Position numbers and translations under genes: made by a program
Notes under the pieces: model-generated
Databases searched by the model: none
What the model saw: only the letters and a program-made list of their open reading frames with translations
Told to the model about the DNA's origin: nothing
Source: Intrasporangium chromatireducens Q5-1
GTDB lineage: Bacteria; Actinomycetota; Actinomycetes; Actinomycetales; Dermatophilaceae
Reading direction: 5' to 3'
Assembly: GCF_000576575.1 (NCBI RefSeq)
Contig: NZ_AWQS01000004.1
Span: 1-63,658 of the forward strand
Length of the DNA stretch: 63,658 bases
Part shown: piece by piece, positions 24,252 through 32,731 of the stretch
How positions within the stretch are numbered: the stretch's first letter is position 1
How the letters are laid out: each line of letters begins with the position of its first letter

Positions 24252-25427
24252 ATGGACCTGACCGACTCCCCGACGGAGGCGCAGTTCCGGACCGAGGTCC
24301 GGGAGTGGCTGGCCTCGGCGCTGCCACAGCTGCCCTGGCCGCAGCCTGTCGACCTCGTCGAACGCGCTCCGTTCTGGCGCCAGTGGCAGCGGATGCTCTA
24401 TGACTCCGGGCACGCCGGCATGTCGTGGCCGGTCGAGTACGGCGGGCAGGGCGCGGACCCGATCCGGCGCGCCATCTGGGGCGAGGAGCTCGACCGGGCC
24501 GGAGCGCCCGAGCCGCTCAACATCCTGGGCGAGAACCTCGCGGGCCCGACGATCATCGACTTCGGCACCGAGGCTCAGAAGGAACGCTTCCTGCGTCCGA
24601 TCCTCACCGGCGAGGAGATCTGGTGCCAGCTCTTCTCGGAGCCCGAGGCCGGTTCCGACCTCGCCTCCCTGCGGACCAAGGCGACCCGGGTCGACGGCGG
24701 CTGGCTCATCAACGGGCAGAAGATCTGGACGAGCCGTGCCCATCTCGCGTCCAACGCCATCCTCCTCGCCCGCACCGGGGGAGGCCCGCGGCACAAGGGG
24801 ATCACCTACTTCCTCCTGCCGATGGACTCGGCCGGCGTCACGGTCAGGCCGCTCCAGCACATGCTCGGGGAGGCAGAGTTCAACGAGGTGTTCCTCGACG
24901 ACGTCTTCATCCCGGACGACCTCGTCGTCGGTGAGGTCGACGGCGGGTGGAAGGTCACGATGGCGACGTTGTCCTACGAGCGGGTCGCCATCGCGACTGG
25001 CCGGGTCAACACCAAGCAGGCGGTCGAGGAGATCATCGACGACATCCGCGAGATGGTCGACGACTCGGGGCGCCCGCTCGGGCAGTCCACCGCGGTGCGC
25101 CAGAAAGTGGCCGACCTCTACGGCCGAGCCTTCATCCACTACCTCATCGGCCAGCGGGTCGTCACCTCCACCGCGGGTGGCGGCGCCCCAGGCCCGGTCA
25201 CCTCGATCGGCAAGCTCTACTTCTGCCCCCTCGTGGACGACCTGGCCGACTTCCGGCTCGCCCTCGAGCCGCTCGGCGGCCAGCTCGGGCTCGACGACCC
25301 GGACCAGGGCGCGGCCCGATGGCTGCGTCTGGCCTACCAGTCCCGCGGCAGCGCGATCGCCGGGGGATCGACCTTCATCCAGCGCAACATCGTCGCCGAG
25401 CGGATGCTCGGCATGCCGAGGAGCTGA
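24252..25427 (+). CDS. Acyl-CoA dehydrogenase, large-subunit FadE type
   Basis: A 391-residue acyl-CoA dehydrogenase with WPVEYGGQGADPIRRAIWGEE, FSEPEAGSDLASLRTKA and an IAGGSTFIQRNIVAERMLG ending. The position before GxT is Gly, so the base is more likely the Glu in LSYERVAIATG (isovaleryl-type position). Proteins of this class often form heterotetramers with a smaller, non-catalytic dehydrogenase subunit; 28383-29465 is a candidate partner. It is followed three bases later by an acyl-CoA synthetase, clearly one operon. Confidence 0.85.
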   Translation: MDLTDSPTEAQFRTEVREWLASALPQLPWPQPVDLVERAPFWRQWQRMLYDSGHAGMSWPVEYGGQGADPIRRAIWGEELDRAGAPEPLNILGENLAGPTIIDFGTEAQKERFLRPILTGEEIWCQLFSEPEAGSDLASLRTKATRVDGGWLINGQKIWTSRAHLASNAILLARTGGGPRHKGITYFLLPMDSAGVTVRPLQHMLGEAEFNEVFLDDVFIPDDLVVGEVDGGWKVTMATLSYERVAIATGRVNTKQAVEEIIDDIREMVDDSGRPLGQSTAVRQKVADLYGRAFIHYLIGQRVVTSTAGGGAPGPVTSIGKLYFCPLVDDLADFRLALEPLGGQLGLDDPDQGAARWLRLAYQSRGSAIAGGSTFIQRNIVAERMLGMPRS

Positions 25428-25430
25428 GCC

Positions 25431-27386
25431 GTGTCCGACTACGTCTGGAACCCGTCCACCGACTACGTGGAGCGCGCCAACGTCACGCGCCTGGCCCGGG
25501 CCAACGGTCTGGCCGGCCTGCCCGAGCTGCGCGCGAAGTCCGTCGCCGACGTCGGGTGGTACTGGGACGCCGTCGTCAAGGACCTCGGCCTGCCCTTCCG
25601 CACCCCCTACACGCAGGTCCTCGACCTGGGCCGGGGCATCGAGCACCCGGAGTGGTTCGTCGGGGGGCGGCTCAACATCGTCGACGCCTGTCTCGGACGG
25701 TGGCGCGACGACCCGGCCGTCGCCGACCGGCTGGCGGTCGTTCACGAGAGCGAGGACGGCACGGTCGTCACCCTGACCTACCGAGAGCTGACCGGTCTCG
25801 TCGAGCGCGCGAGCGCCGGTCTGCGCGACCTCGGGATCGGCAAGGGCGATGCCGTCGCCGTGTTCCTGCCGATGGTCCCCGAGGCGGTCGTCTCGCTGTA
25901 TGCCGTGGCGCGGCTGGGCGCCGTCCTCGTCCCGCTCTTCTCCGGGTTCGCGCCGACCGCGATCGCCACACGGCTGCAGGATGCCGACGTCAAGGCGGTC
26001 GTCGTCGCCGACGGCACGGTGCGCCGTCGCAAGGTCGTCGCGATGAAGCCACTCCTCGAGGAGGCGCTCGGGTCCTGTCCGAGCGTCGAGCACGTCATCG
26101 TCGTCGACAACCTCGGAGCGGCCGCACCCGCCGACAGCAAGCCGGTGTCCGGTCGTCGCGAGATCATGTGGACGGACCTGATTGCATCGCGGTCGGATCC
26201 GGGCGATGTCGAGCTCCTGGAGGCGAGCGACACCCTGTTGTTGGCGTACACGTCCGGCACGACAGGCAGGCCCAAGGGCGCTGTCCATACGCATGCCGGC
26301 TTCCTGCTCAAGACGGCGAGCGAGGTCGCCTACTCCTTTGACGTCAGCGCGGGCGACGTCTTCTGCTGGGTGACCGACATGGGCTGGGTGATGGGACCCC
26401 TGTCGATCATCGGCACCCACGCCAACGGGGCGACCCTGCTGCTCTACGAAGGCTCTCCGGACGTGCCGGACCTGAACCGGCTCTGGCGACTCGTCGAGAA
26501 GCACCGGGTGACCATGCTCGGGGTGTCACCGACTCTGATCCGGACCCTGCGACTGACCGAGCAGGGGCAGTCCGAGCCGTTCGACCTCTCCTCGGTCCAC
26601 GTCCTCGGCTCGACGGGGGAGCCCTGGGACCCCGACTCCTACGAGTGGCTCGCGAGGGACCTCTTCGGTGGCCGCATCCCGGTCATCAACTTCTCCGGCG
26701 GCACGGAGGTCGGTGGGTCGTTCCTCGCGCCGTACCCGGTCGAGCCCATCCGGAGCTGCTCGCTGGGAGGCCCCTCGCTCGGCATGGACGTCGACGTCGT
26801 CGACGACGCCGGTCGCTCGATCCGGGGCGAGGTGGGCGAGCTCGTCTGCCGCCAGCCCTGGCCGTCGATGACCCGGGGGGTCTGGAAGGACGAGGAGCGC
26901 TACCTCGAGGCCTACTGGTCGACCTTCCCCGGCATGTGGCGGCACGGCGACTACGCGCTCGTCGAGGACGGCCAGTGGTACATCCGCGGTCGCAGCGACG
27001 ACGTCATGAACGTCGCGGGCAAGCGGCTTGCCCCGGCCGAGGTCGAGGCGGTCATGGTGACCCACCCGGCGGTGTCGGAGGCGGCCGCCGTCGGGGTCCC
27101 CGACGCCAAGAAGGGTGAGGCGGTCTGGGCCTTCTGGGTTCCGCGGCCCGACTCCACGCAGGACGTTTCCGAGGAGCTCAAGGCGATGGTCGCCAAGGAG
27201 CTCGGCAAGCCCTTCGCGCCGAGCCAGGTGCACCGGATCGAGCGGCTGCCCAAGACCCGGTCCGCCAAGATCCTGCGGCGGGCGATCCGGGCCGCTGCGC
27301 TCGGCACCGACCCGGGCGACCTCTCGGGCGCCGAGAACCCCGAGGCGATCGACGAGATCCGTGCCGTCGTGGACCAGCCCCGCTGA
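25431..27386 (+). CDS. Acetyl-/propionyl-CoA synthetase-like AMP-forming ligase
   Basis: A 651-residue synthetase of the AcsA/acetoacetyl-CoA synthetase length class, with the N-terminal ACAS-type extension (GWYWDAVVKDLGLPF), YTSGTTGRPKGAVHTH near 270, NFSGGTEVGG, WRHGDYALVEDG and the acetylatable lysine region KTRSAKILRR. The extension sets it apart from the other ligases in this window. It may reactivate a short product acid of ring cleavage. GTG 25431 is three bases after the dehydrogenase stop. Substrate unassigned. Confidence 0.85.
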   Translation: MSDYVWNPSTDYVERANVTRLARANGLAGLPELRAKSVADVGWYWDAVVKDLGLPFRTPYTQVLDLGRGIEHPEWFVGGRLNIVDACLGRWRDDPAVADRLAVVHESEDGTVVTLTYRELTGLVERASAGLRDLGIGKGDAVAVFLPMVPEAVVSLYAVARLGAVLVPLFSGFAPTAIATRLQDADVKAVVVADGTVRRRKVVAMKPLLEEALGSCPSVEHVIVVDNLGAAAPADSKPVSGRREIMWTDLIASRSDPGDVELLEASDTLLLAYTSGTTGRPKGAVHTHAGFLLKTASEVAYSFDVSAGDVFCWVTDMGWVMGPLSIIGTHANGATLLLYEGSPDVPDLNRLWRLVEKHRVTMLGVSPTLIRTLRLTEQGQSEPFDLSSVHVLGSTGEPWDPDSYEWLARDLFGGRIPVINFSGGTEVGGSFLAPYPVEPIRSCSLGGPSLGMDVDVVDDAGRSIRGEVGELVCRQPWPSMTRGVWKDEERYLEAYWSTFPGMWRHGDYALVEDGQWYIRGRSDDVMNVAGKRLAPAEVEAVMVTHPAVSEAAAVGVPDAKKGEAVWAFWVPRPDSTQDVSEELKAMVAKELGKPFAPSQVHRIERLPKTRSAKILRRAIRAAALGTDPGDLSGAENPEAIDEIRAVVDQPR

Positions 27387-27440
27387 GCCCTCCGGCGCCT
27401 GCGGGCTGCTGAGCCCGCCGGCGCCTGCGCCAGGCAGAGA

Positions 27441-27482
27441 ACGTCGTATGCCGCTGGGCCGGGGCCCAGCGGCATACGACGT
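27441..27482. terminator. Bidirectional terminator hairpin with 20-bp perfect stem
   Basis: Arms 27441-27460 and 27463-27482 with a two-base loop, between the convergent synthetase and GntR genes. The core is again GTATGCCGCTGGGCC. Confidence 0.8.
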
Positions 27483-27492
27483 CGTGCGTCCG

Positions 27493-28287
27493 TCAGTCCG
27501 CGTCCGGGATGTCGATCTCGGTGCGCTTGTCGACCGCCAGGAGCGCCTTCGCGTAGGAGTGCACGTGCCGCGACATGCGGCGCACCGCGGCGTCCGGGTC
27601 GCGGTCGCGGATCGCGTTGGTGATGGTGCGGTGGGCCCGGACTGCGGTCCTGCGGACCTCCTCGTCGACGAAGGACTCGTTCTCCGTCGAGGTGTAGATC
27701 GCCTTCTGCAGTGCCATCATCAGGCCGGTGAGCAGCTCGTTGTGGCTGGCCGTCGCGACCGCCACGTGCCAGTCGACGTTGGCCTGCAGGAAGCCGGCCA
27801 GGTCGGTGCCCGACCCGGCGATCGCGTCGTTCGCGGCCTCGATCACGACGAGGTCCTCATCGGTACGGTGCAGGGCGGCGAGCCGGGCACACGAGGGCTC
27901 GATCGCCTCGCGGGTCTCCAGCAGGGCCGACAAGCGGATCTGCCGACCCCGGATGAGCAGGCCGACACTGCGCGCCATGTCCTCCTCGCCCGGGCGCTGC
28001 ACGAAGGCCCCGCCGGCGCGCCCGGCCTTGATGCGGACCAGGCCCTGGACCTCGAGGATGCGCAGCGCCTCACGGACCGTTGTGCGGCTCATCCGGGTCT
28101 GCGTCACGAGCTCGCGCTCCGGCGGCAGGGGGGTGCCTTCGACGAACTCGCCGCTGAGGATCCGCTCGCGCAGGTTGCCGGCCAGCACGTCGGAGGCCTT
28201 GGGCACCTCCATCGGCGCCAGCTGGATCGCGGATCGCCCTTGCCTGACGGTCGTCTCGGGGGCGTTGCTCATCATTGTCCCATCCAT
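27493..28287 (-). CDS. GntR/FadR-type (FCD) transcriptional regulator, likely local master repressor
   Basis: A 264-residue regulator with an N-terminal winged helix (LPPERELVTQTRMSRTTVRE, then LEVQGLVRIKAGRAGGAFV) and an all-helical FCD ligand domain with DLAGFLQANVDWHVAVATAS and SYAKALLA, whose Asp/His residues usually bind a metal and a carboxylate. FadR-type regulators recognise TNGTNNNACNA-like palindromes. The repeated YGGTCNRACC boxes in this window fit, and one (28298-28308) lies just upstream of this gene. ATG 28287 is the longest form; ATGs at 28275 and 28272 are alternatives with a slightly better GGGA upstream. That it binds all boxes is inference. Confidence 0.85.
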   Translation of the reverse strand: MDGTMMSNAPETTVRQGRSAIQLAPMEVPKASDVLAGNLRERILSGEFVEGTPLPPERELVTQTRMSRTTVREALRILEVQGLVRIKAGRAGGAFVQRPGEEDMARSVGLLIRGRQIRLSALLETREAIEPSCARLAALHRTDEDLVVIEAANDAIAGSGTDLAGFLQANVDWHVAVATASHNELLTGLMMALQKAIYTSTENESFVDEEVRRTAVRAHRTITNAIRDRDPDAAVRRMSRHVHSYAKALLAVDKRTEIDIPDAD

Positions 28288-28297
28288 TGTGGTTTAA

Positions 28298-28308
28298 CGG
28301 TCTGACCT
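28298..28308. promoter_or_regulatory. GntR-type box at the regulator's own divergent promoter
   Basis: CGGTCTGACCT, identical to the site at 24202, eleven bases upstream of the regulator's first ATG and 75 bases before the divergent dehydrogenase. It supports autoregulation. Confidence 0.65.
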
Positions 28309-28382
28309 AAGGTACCATTCTAGTCATCGAATGGCCGTATTGTGGAGAGTAGTCCTTCGCGGGACTGGGAGGAGTGAGGCGC

Positions 28383-29465
28383 GTGCGCTGGGAGCTTGCC
28401 GAGGAGCAGGACCTCTTCCGGGAGTCACTCCGGGGCTGGGTCGAGAAGGTTGCCCCGTCCGACACCGTCCGGGGCTGGTTCGCCACCGGCGACCCGTCCG
28501 AGTTCGAGAAGCGGCTCGCCGACGAGGGCTGGCTCGCGGTGGGGACGACCGAGGAGCGCGGCGGGCAGGGCGGCGGGCTGCTGGAGACCGCGCTGACCGC
28601 CGAGGAACTCGCGCGCCGTGCCGCCCCCTCGGCCGCGTGGACGGCCTCGGTCCTCGCCCTCCCGGCCCTTCCGGACGACGTCGCGGCCGACGTCCTGTCG
28701 GGGGGCGGTTTCGCCACCCTTGTCGTCGATGCCGGTCGCCCCGTCGACGCGGCGGGGACTGACGGGTCGTGCCATCTGGACACCGACGGCAACCTGACCG
28801 GCCGGGTCGAGTCGGTGCTCGGGGCGGATCGGGCCGCCCGCCTCGTGGTCCCCACGACCGGCGCGGACGGCTTAGCGCTCCACCTCGTGGACGCGTCGGA
28901 CCAGGGCGTGACCCTGACACCGCACGACCTGCTCGACCGGTCCCGCTCCGTCGCGACCGTTGCGTTGACCGCCGCCGCGGGAACCCGACTCGACGTCGAC
29001 GCGGACGCCCTGCTGGCCGAGGCGGCCCTGCGCTCGGCGGCGCTCGTCGCGGCCGACAGCCTGGGTGCCATGGAGCGCATGCTCGAAATGGCGGTGGACT
29101 ACAGCCTGCAGCGCAAGCAGTTCGGCGTGCCGATCGGCTCCTTCCAGGCGGTGAAGCACGCGGCGGCGTCGATGCTCGTCTCGGTCGAGGCGGCCCGGTC
29201 CATCGCCTACTTTGCGGCCTCCTCGGTCGACGACGGCAACTCGGAACGAGCCGTGCACGCAGCGATCGCCAAGGCGCAGGTCTGCCGCGACGCATCGAAG
29301 GCCGCCGACTCGGCGCTGACGATGCACGGCGCCATCGGCTACACGTGGGAGCACGACCTGCACCTGCTCTACAAGCGGGTCAAGCTCAACGAGCGACTCT
29401 ACGGGTCGACCACCGCGTGGAACGAGCGGATCGCGGCCGCGCTGCCCCTCGTCCCGCGGGGCTGA
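28383..29465 (+). CDS. Acyl-CoA dehydrogenase-like small subunit (no obvious catalytic Glu)
   Basis: A 360-residue protein of the acyl-CoA dehydrogenase fold with a degenerate middle: the flavin loop normally rich in TEP/GSD is absent, and only the C-terminal helical domain (YSLQRKQFGVPIGSFQAVKH, MHGAIGYTWEHDLHLLYKR) is well preserved. Neither usual Glu position holds Glu (LYGSTTAWNER; ALRSAALVAADSLG). This profile fits the non-catalytic partner of an actinobacterial alpha2beta2 FadE heterotetramer. GTG 28383 is chosen because GGGAGGAG lies nine bases upstream; GTG 28374 overlaps that site. It is divergent from the GntR gene. Confidence 0.75.
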   Translation: MRWELAEEQDLFRESLRGWVEKVAPSDTVRGWFATGDPSEFEKRLADEGWLAVGTTEERGGQGGGLLETALTAEELARRAAPSAAWTASVLALPALPDDVAADVLSGGGFATLVVDAGRPVDAAGTDGSCHLDTDGNLTGRVESVLGADRAARLVVPTTGADGLALHLVDASDQGVTLTPHDLLDRSRSVATVALTAAAGTRLDVDADALLAEAALRSAALVAADSLGAMERMLEMAVDYSLQRKQFGVPIGSFQAVKHAAASMLVSVEAARSIAYFAASSVDDGNSERAVHAAIAKAQVCRDASKAADSALTMHGAIGYTWEHDLHLLYKRVKLNERLYGSTTAWNERIAAALPLVPRG

Positions 29466-29549
29466 GCGAGAACCCTCCCGGCGGCATACGGCAGCGGGTG
29501 GGTGGCACGCCACAGCCCGCGGGTGAGGCCTCGGTCACGCTCTCGACGG

Positions 29550-29578
29550 TTGACACTTTGGTCAGTCCTTTATAATAC
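29550..29578 (+). promoter_or_regulatory. Strong promoter of the ring-cleavage operon with GntR-type box in the spacer
   Basis: Consensus -35 TTGACA (29550-29555) and TATAAT (29571-29576, 15-base spacer) or TAATAC (29573-29578, 17-base spacer). TGGTCAGTCCT (29559-29569) fills the spacer and differs by one base from the motif. Confidence 0.65.
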
Positions 29579-29615
29579 TTCTTGTCACGACGATGCGCGC
29601 AGATGGGATGCCACG

Positions 29616-30782
29616 GTGGACTTTGACCTGACCGATGACCAAGCGGAGATCCGCAAGGCGGTCCGTGAGCTGGCCGGCCGCTTCGACGACCAGTACTGGC
29701 TCGAGAAGGACTGGGCGCACGAGTTCCCGAGCGAGTTCTACGACGAGTTCGCCAAGGGCGGCTGGCTCGGGATCACGACGCCGGAGGACTACGGCGGGCA
29801 CGGGCTCGGGATCACCGAGGCCTCGATCATCCTCGAGGAGATCGCCGCCTCGGGTGCCGGGATGAACGGCGCGAGCTCGATGCACCTGTCGATCTTCGGG
29901 ATGCACCCCGTCATCGTGCACGGCTCCGAGGAGCTCAAGGCCCGGACCCTGCCCCGGATCGTCAACGGCGACTTGCACGTGTGCTTCGGCGTGACCGAGC
30001 CCGGCGCCGGCCTCGACACGACCCGGATCACGACCTTCGCCCGGCGGGACGGCGACCACTACGTCGTCAACGGGCGCAAGGTGTGGATCTCCAAGGCGGT
30101 CGAGTCCGAGAAGGTTCTGCTCCTCACCCGCACGACCAAGCTCGAGGACGTGCAGAAGAAGACCGACGGGCTCACCCTCTTCCTCACCGACATCGACCGC
30201 TCGGCGATCGACGTGCGCCCGATCAGGAAGATGGGCCGCAACGCCGTCACGTCCAACGAGCTGTTCATCGACGATCTGCACATCCCCGTCGAGGACCGGG
30301 TCGGCGAGGAGGGCAAGGGCTTCAAGTACATCCTCGACGGGCTCAACCCCGAGCGGATGCTCGTGGCGGCCGAGGCGCTGGGCATCGGCCGCGCGGCCCT
30401 GCGTGCCGCGGTCCGCTACGGAAACGACCGAGAGGTCTTCGGTCGCCCGATCGGCAAGAACCAAGGCATCCAGTTCCCACTCGCCGACTCGCTCGCGCGG
30501 CTGGACGCCGCCGAGCTCGTCCTGCGCAAGGCGACCTGGCTCTACGACAACGGCCGGCCGTGCGCGCGCGAGGCCAACACGGCCAAGTACTTGTGCGCGG
30601 ACGCCGGCTTCGACGCGGCCGACCGCGCCCTGCAGACGCACGGCGGGATGGGCTACTCGGAGGAGTACCACGTCGCTCGGTACTTCCGTGAGGCCCGGCT
30701 CACCCGGATCGCTCCGATCAGCCAGGAGATGATCCTCAACTACCTCGGCGAGCACGTGCTCGGCCTCCCCAGGAGCTACTGA
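29616..30782 (+). CDS. Acyl-CoA dehydrogenase, first gene of the BadHIK-like operon
   Basis: A 388-residue dehydrogenase with FGVTEPGAGLDTTRITTFA, VNGRKVWISKAVESEKVLL, QTHGGMGYSEEYHVARYFRE and an ISQEMILNYLGEHVLGLPR ending. The position before the usual GT is not Glu; NPERMLVAAEALG offers an isovaleryl-type catalytic Glu. In this operon it may desaturate the ring thioester or the ring-opened dicarboxylyl-CoA. GTG 29616 follows GGGATG. Its TGA overlaps the ATG of the SDR. It lies under the best consensus promoter in the window. Confidence 0.85.
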   Translation: MDFDLTDDQAEIRKAVRELAGRFDDQYWLEKDWAHEFPSEFYDEFAKGGWLGITTPEDYGGHGLGITEASIILEEIAASGAGMNGASSMHLSIFGMHPVIVHGSEELKARTLPRIVNGDLHVCFGVTEPGAGLDTTRITTFARRDGDHYVVNGRKVWISKAVESEKVLLLTRTTKLEDVQKKTDGLTLFLTDIDRSAIDVRPIRKMGRNAVTSNELFIDDLHIPVEDRVGEEGKGFKYILDGLNPERMLVAAEALGIGRAALRAAVRYGNDREVFGRPIGKNQGIQFPLADSLARLDAAELVLRKATWLYDNGRPCAREANTAKYLCADAGFDAADRALQTHGGMGYSEEYHVARYFREARLTRIAPISQEMILNYLGEHVLGLPRSY

Positions 30783-31531
30783 TGTTCGACCTCACCGGCC
30801 GCACCGCCCTCGTCACCGGCGCTGGCAGTGGCATCGGCGCCTCGGTAGCCCAGGCCTTCGCGGCCGCGGGCGCCGCCGTCCTCGTCACCGACGTCAACGG
30901 GGAGGCCGCCGCTGCCATCGCGACGGCGATACGCGACAGCGGCGGCCGGGCGGAGTCTTTCGTCCTCGACGTGCGGGACGCCGGGCAGGCGGCCGAGGCG
31001 GTCGCGAAGGCTGCCGGGCTCGGCGACGGCACCCTCAACATCCTCGTCAACAACGCGGGCGCCATCGCGCCGGCGATGGTCGCGAACCTCACCGAGGAGG
31101 ACTTCCGCCGGATCGTCGACATCCACCTCGTCGGCAGCTTCGTCTGCAGCAAGGCGGCGCTGCCGCTCCTGCCCGACGACGGCACCGGTCGCATCATCAA
31201 CGTCACGTCGGCCGCTGGTCTCGTCGGCACGATCGGTCAGGCCAACTACGGCGCCGCCAAGGCCGGCATCATCGGGCTGACGAAGTCCCTCGCCAGGGAG
31301 CTCGCCCGTCGCCAGATCAAGGTCAACGCGATCGCGCCGCTGGCGGCGACGCCCATGACGCAGAACATCCGCGACAACGAGAAGCTGTCGGCGATGACCC
31401 TCGCGCGCATTCCGCTTGGCCGCTGGGCCGAGCCCGACGAGATCTCGGCGAGCTTCGTCTTCTTCGCGTCGGACGGCGCGTCGTACATCACGGGCCAGGT
31501 GCTGCCCGTCGACGGTGGGACGGTGATCTGA
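30782..31531 (+). CDS. Short-chain dehydrogenase, FabG/3-hydroxyacyl-CoA dehydrogenase-like
   Basis: A 249-residue classical SDR: VTGAGSGIGASVAQAF, NNAGAIAPAM, INVTSAAG, active site NYGAAKAGI (Tyr and Lys intact), YITGQVLPVDGG at the end. It probably oxidises a 3-hydroxyacyl-CoA in the beta-oxidation that follows ring opening. It is translationally coupled on both sides: its ATG overlaps the previous stop by one base, and the thiolase starts right after its TGA. Confidence 0.85.
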   Translation: MFDLTGRTALVTGAGSGIGASVAQAFAAAGAAVLVTDVNGEAAAAIATAIRDSGGRAESFVLDVRDAGQAAEAVAKAAGLGDGTLNILVNNAGAIAPAMVANLTEEDFRRIVDIHLVGSFVCSKAALPLLPDDGTGRIINVTSAAGLVGTIGQANYGAAKAGIIGLTKSLARELARRQIKVNAIAPLAATPMTQNIRDNEKLSAMTLARIPLGRWAEPDEISASFVFFASDGASYITGQVLPVDGGTVI

Positions 31532-32731
31532 ATGGCCAAGACGACGACGAGCCCCTTCCTCGCGAACTCGCGTGAAGTCCTCATCGCTGAGGCGGTGCGC
31601 ACCCCAATGGGCAAGTCGCACCCTGAGCGGGGCTGGTATCGCGACATCCACCCGAACGAGATCCTGGGACGGGTCTACACCGAGCTGCTCCACCGCTCGG
31701 GCCTGGCGCCTGAGGTCGTCGAGGACCTCGTCGTCGGGTGCACCGCACCCTTCGGCGAGCAGTCCCGCAACGTCGGCCGCAACGCATGGCTGCAGGCGGG
31801 CTTCCCGCCCGAGGTGCCCGCCGTGACCCTCGACCGGCGTTGCGGCTCGGCGCAGACCGCGGTCGAGATGGGCGCGGCCCTCGTCGGCAGCGGCACCCAC
31901 GACGTCGTCATCGCCGGGGGCGTCGAGCACATGCACCACGTGCCGATGAACTCGCCCGCAAAGATCTCCGAGCTCTTCGGTGAGCCGTGGCCACAGGAGC
32001 TGCGCGACCGCTACGACTTCGTCGGCCAGGGCGAGAGCGCCGAGCTCATCGCCGACCGGTGGGGGATCAGTCGCGCGGAGATGGACGAGTTCGCAGTGCG
32101 CTCGCACGCGCTGGCGGCCGCGGCCATCGAGGCCGGGCGGTTCGACGCGGAGCTGGTGCCGTGGGAGCTCGACGGCGAGGTCCGCCATGGCGACCAGGCG
32201 GTCCGCCCGGGAACCTCGATGGAGACCTTGGCCGGGTTGAAGACGGCCTTCCGCCAGGACGGCAGGATCACGGCCGGCTCGTCGTCGCCGATCTGCGACG
32301 GCGCCTCCGGCGTGCTCCTCGCCTCGCGGGAGGCGGCGCGGGAGCACGGGCTGCTCGCCCGTGCCCGGATCCTCGACCAGACGACGGTCGGGGTGGATCC
32401 GATCATCATGCTGACCGGCCCCATCCCGGCGACCCGCAAGCTGTTGGAGCGCAACGGCCTGACGATGGCCGACATCGACCTCGTCGAGATCAACGAGGCG
32501 TTCAGCTCCGTCGTGATCGCGTGGGAGCGCGAGCTGAAGCCCGACATGGACCGGGTCAACGTCAACGGCGGCGCCATCGCGCTCGGGCACCCCGTCGGTG
32601 CGACGGGTGGCCGGCTCATCGCCACGATCGTCGCCGAGCTCGAGCGGCGCGACGCCGAGATCGGCCTCGTCACGATGTGCTGCGGCGGCGGCCTCGGCAC
32701 CGCGACCCTCGTGCAGCGGGTCGACGGATGA
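31532..32731 (+). CDS. Acetyl-CoA acyltransferase (thiolase, FadA5-like)
   Basis: A 399-residue thiolase. The nucleophilic Cys is Cys104 in DRRCGSAQTA; the second active-site His is in GGAIALGHPVGATGG and the second Cys in MCCGGGLGTA. EAVRTPMGKS and VVGCTAPFGEQSRNVGR place it near degradative thiolases such as the steroid FadA5. It cleaves 3-ketoacyl-CoA to acetyl-CoA and a shortened acyl-CoA. It starts immediately after the SDR stop and overlaps the CoA-transferase start by four bases. Confidence 0.9.
   Translation: MAKTTTSPFLANSREVLIAEAVRTPMGKSHPERGWYRDIHPNEILGRVYTELLHRSGLAPEVVEDLVVGCTAPFGEQSRNVGRNAWLQAGFPPEVPAVTLDRRCGSAQTAVEMGAALVGSGTHDVVIAGGVEHMHHVPMNSPAKISELFGEPWPQELRDRYDFVGQGESAELIADRWGISRAEMDEFAVRSHALAAAAIEAGRFDAELVPWELDGEVRHGDQAVRPGTSMETLAGLKTAFRQDGRITAGSSSPICDGASGVLLASREAAREHGLLARARILDQTTVGVDPIIMLTGPIPATRKLLERNGLTMADIDLVEINEAFSSVVIAWERELKPDMDRVNVNGGAIALGHPVGATGGRLIATIVAELERRDAEIGLVTMCCGGGLGTATLVQRVDG

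Noticed and set aside
24219-26504. 761-codon open frame on the minus strand
   Set aside because: It is antisense to two well-supported genes (dehydrogenase and synthetase), is very rich in Arg, Asp, Gly and Val, and has no family motif; such frames are expected in GC-rich DNA.
27385-27430. Imperfect direct repeat of about 20 bases (GAGCCC-CCGGCGCCTGCG type)
   Set aside because: Only two copies, no CRISPR-like spacing, next to a terminator; probably local slippage.
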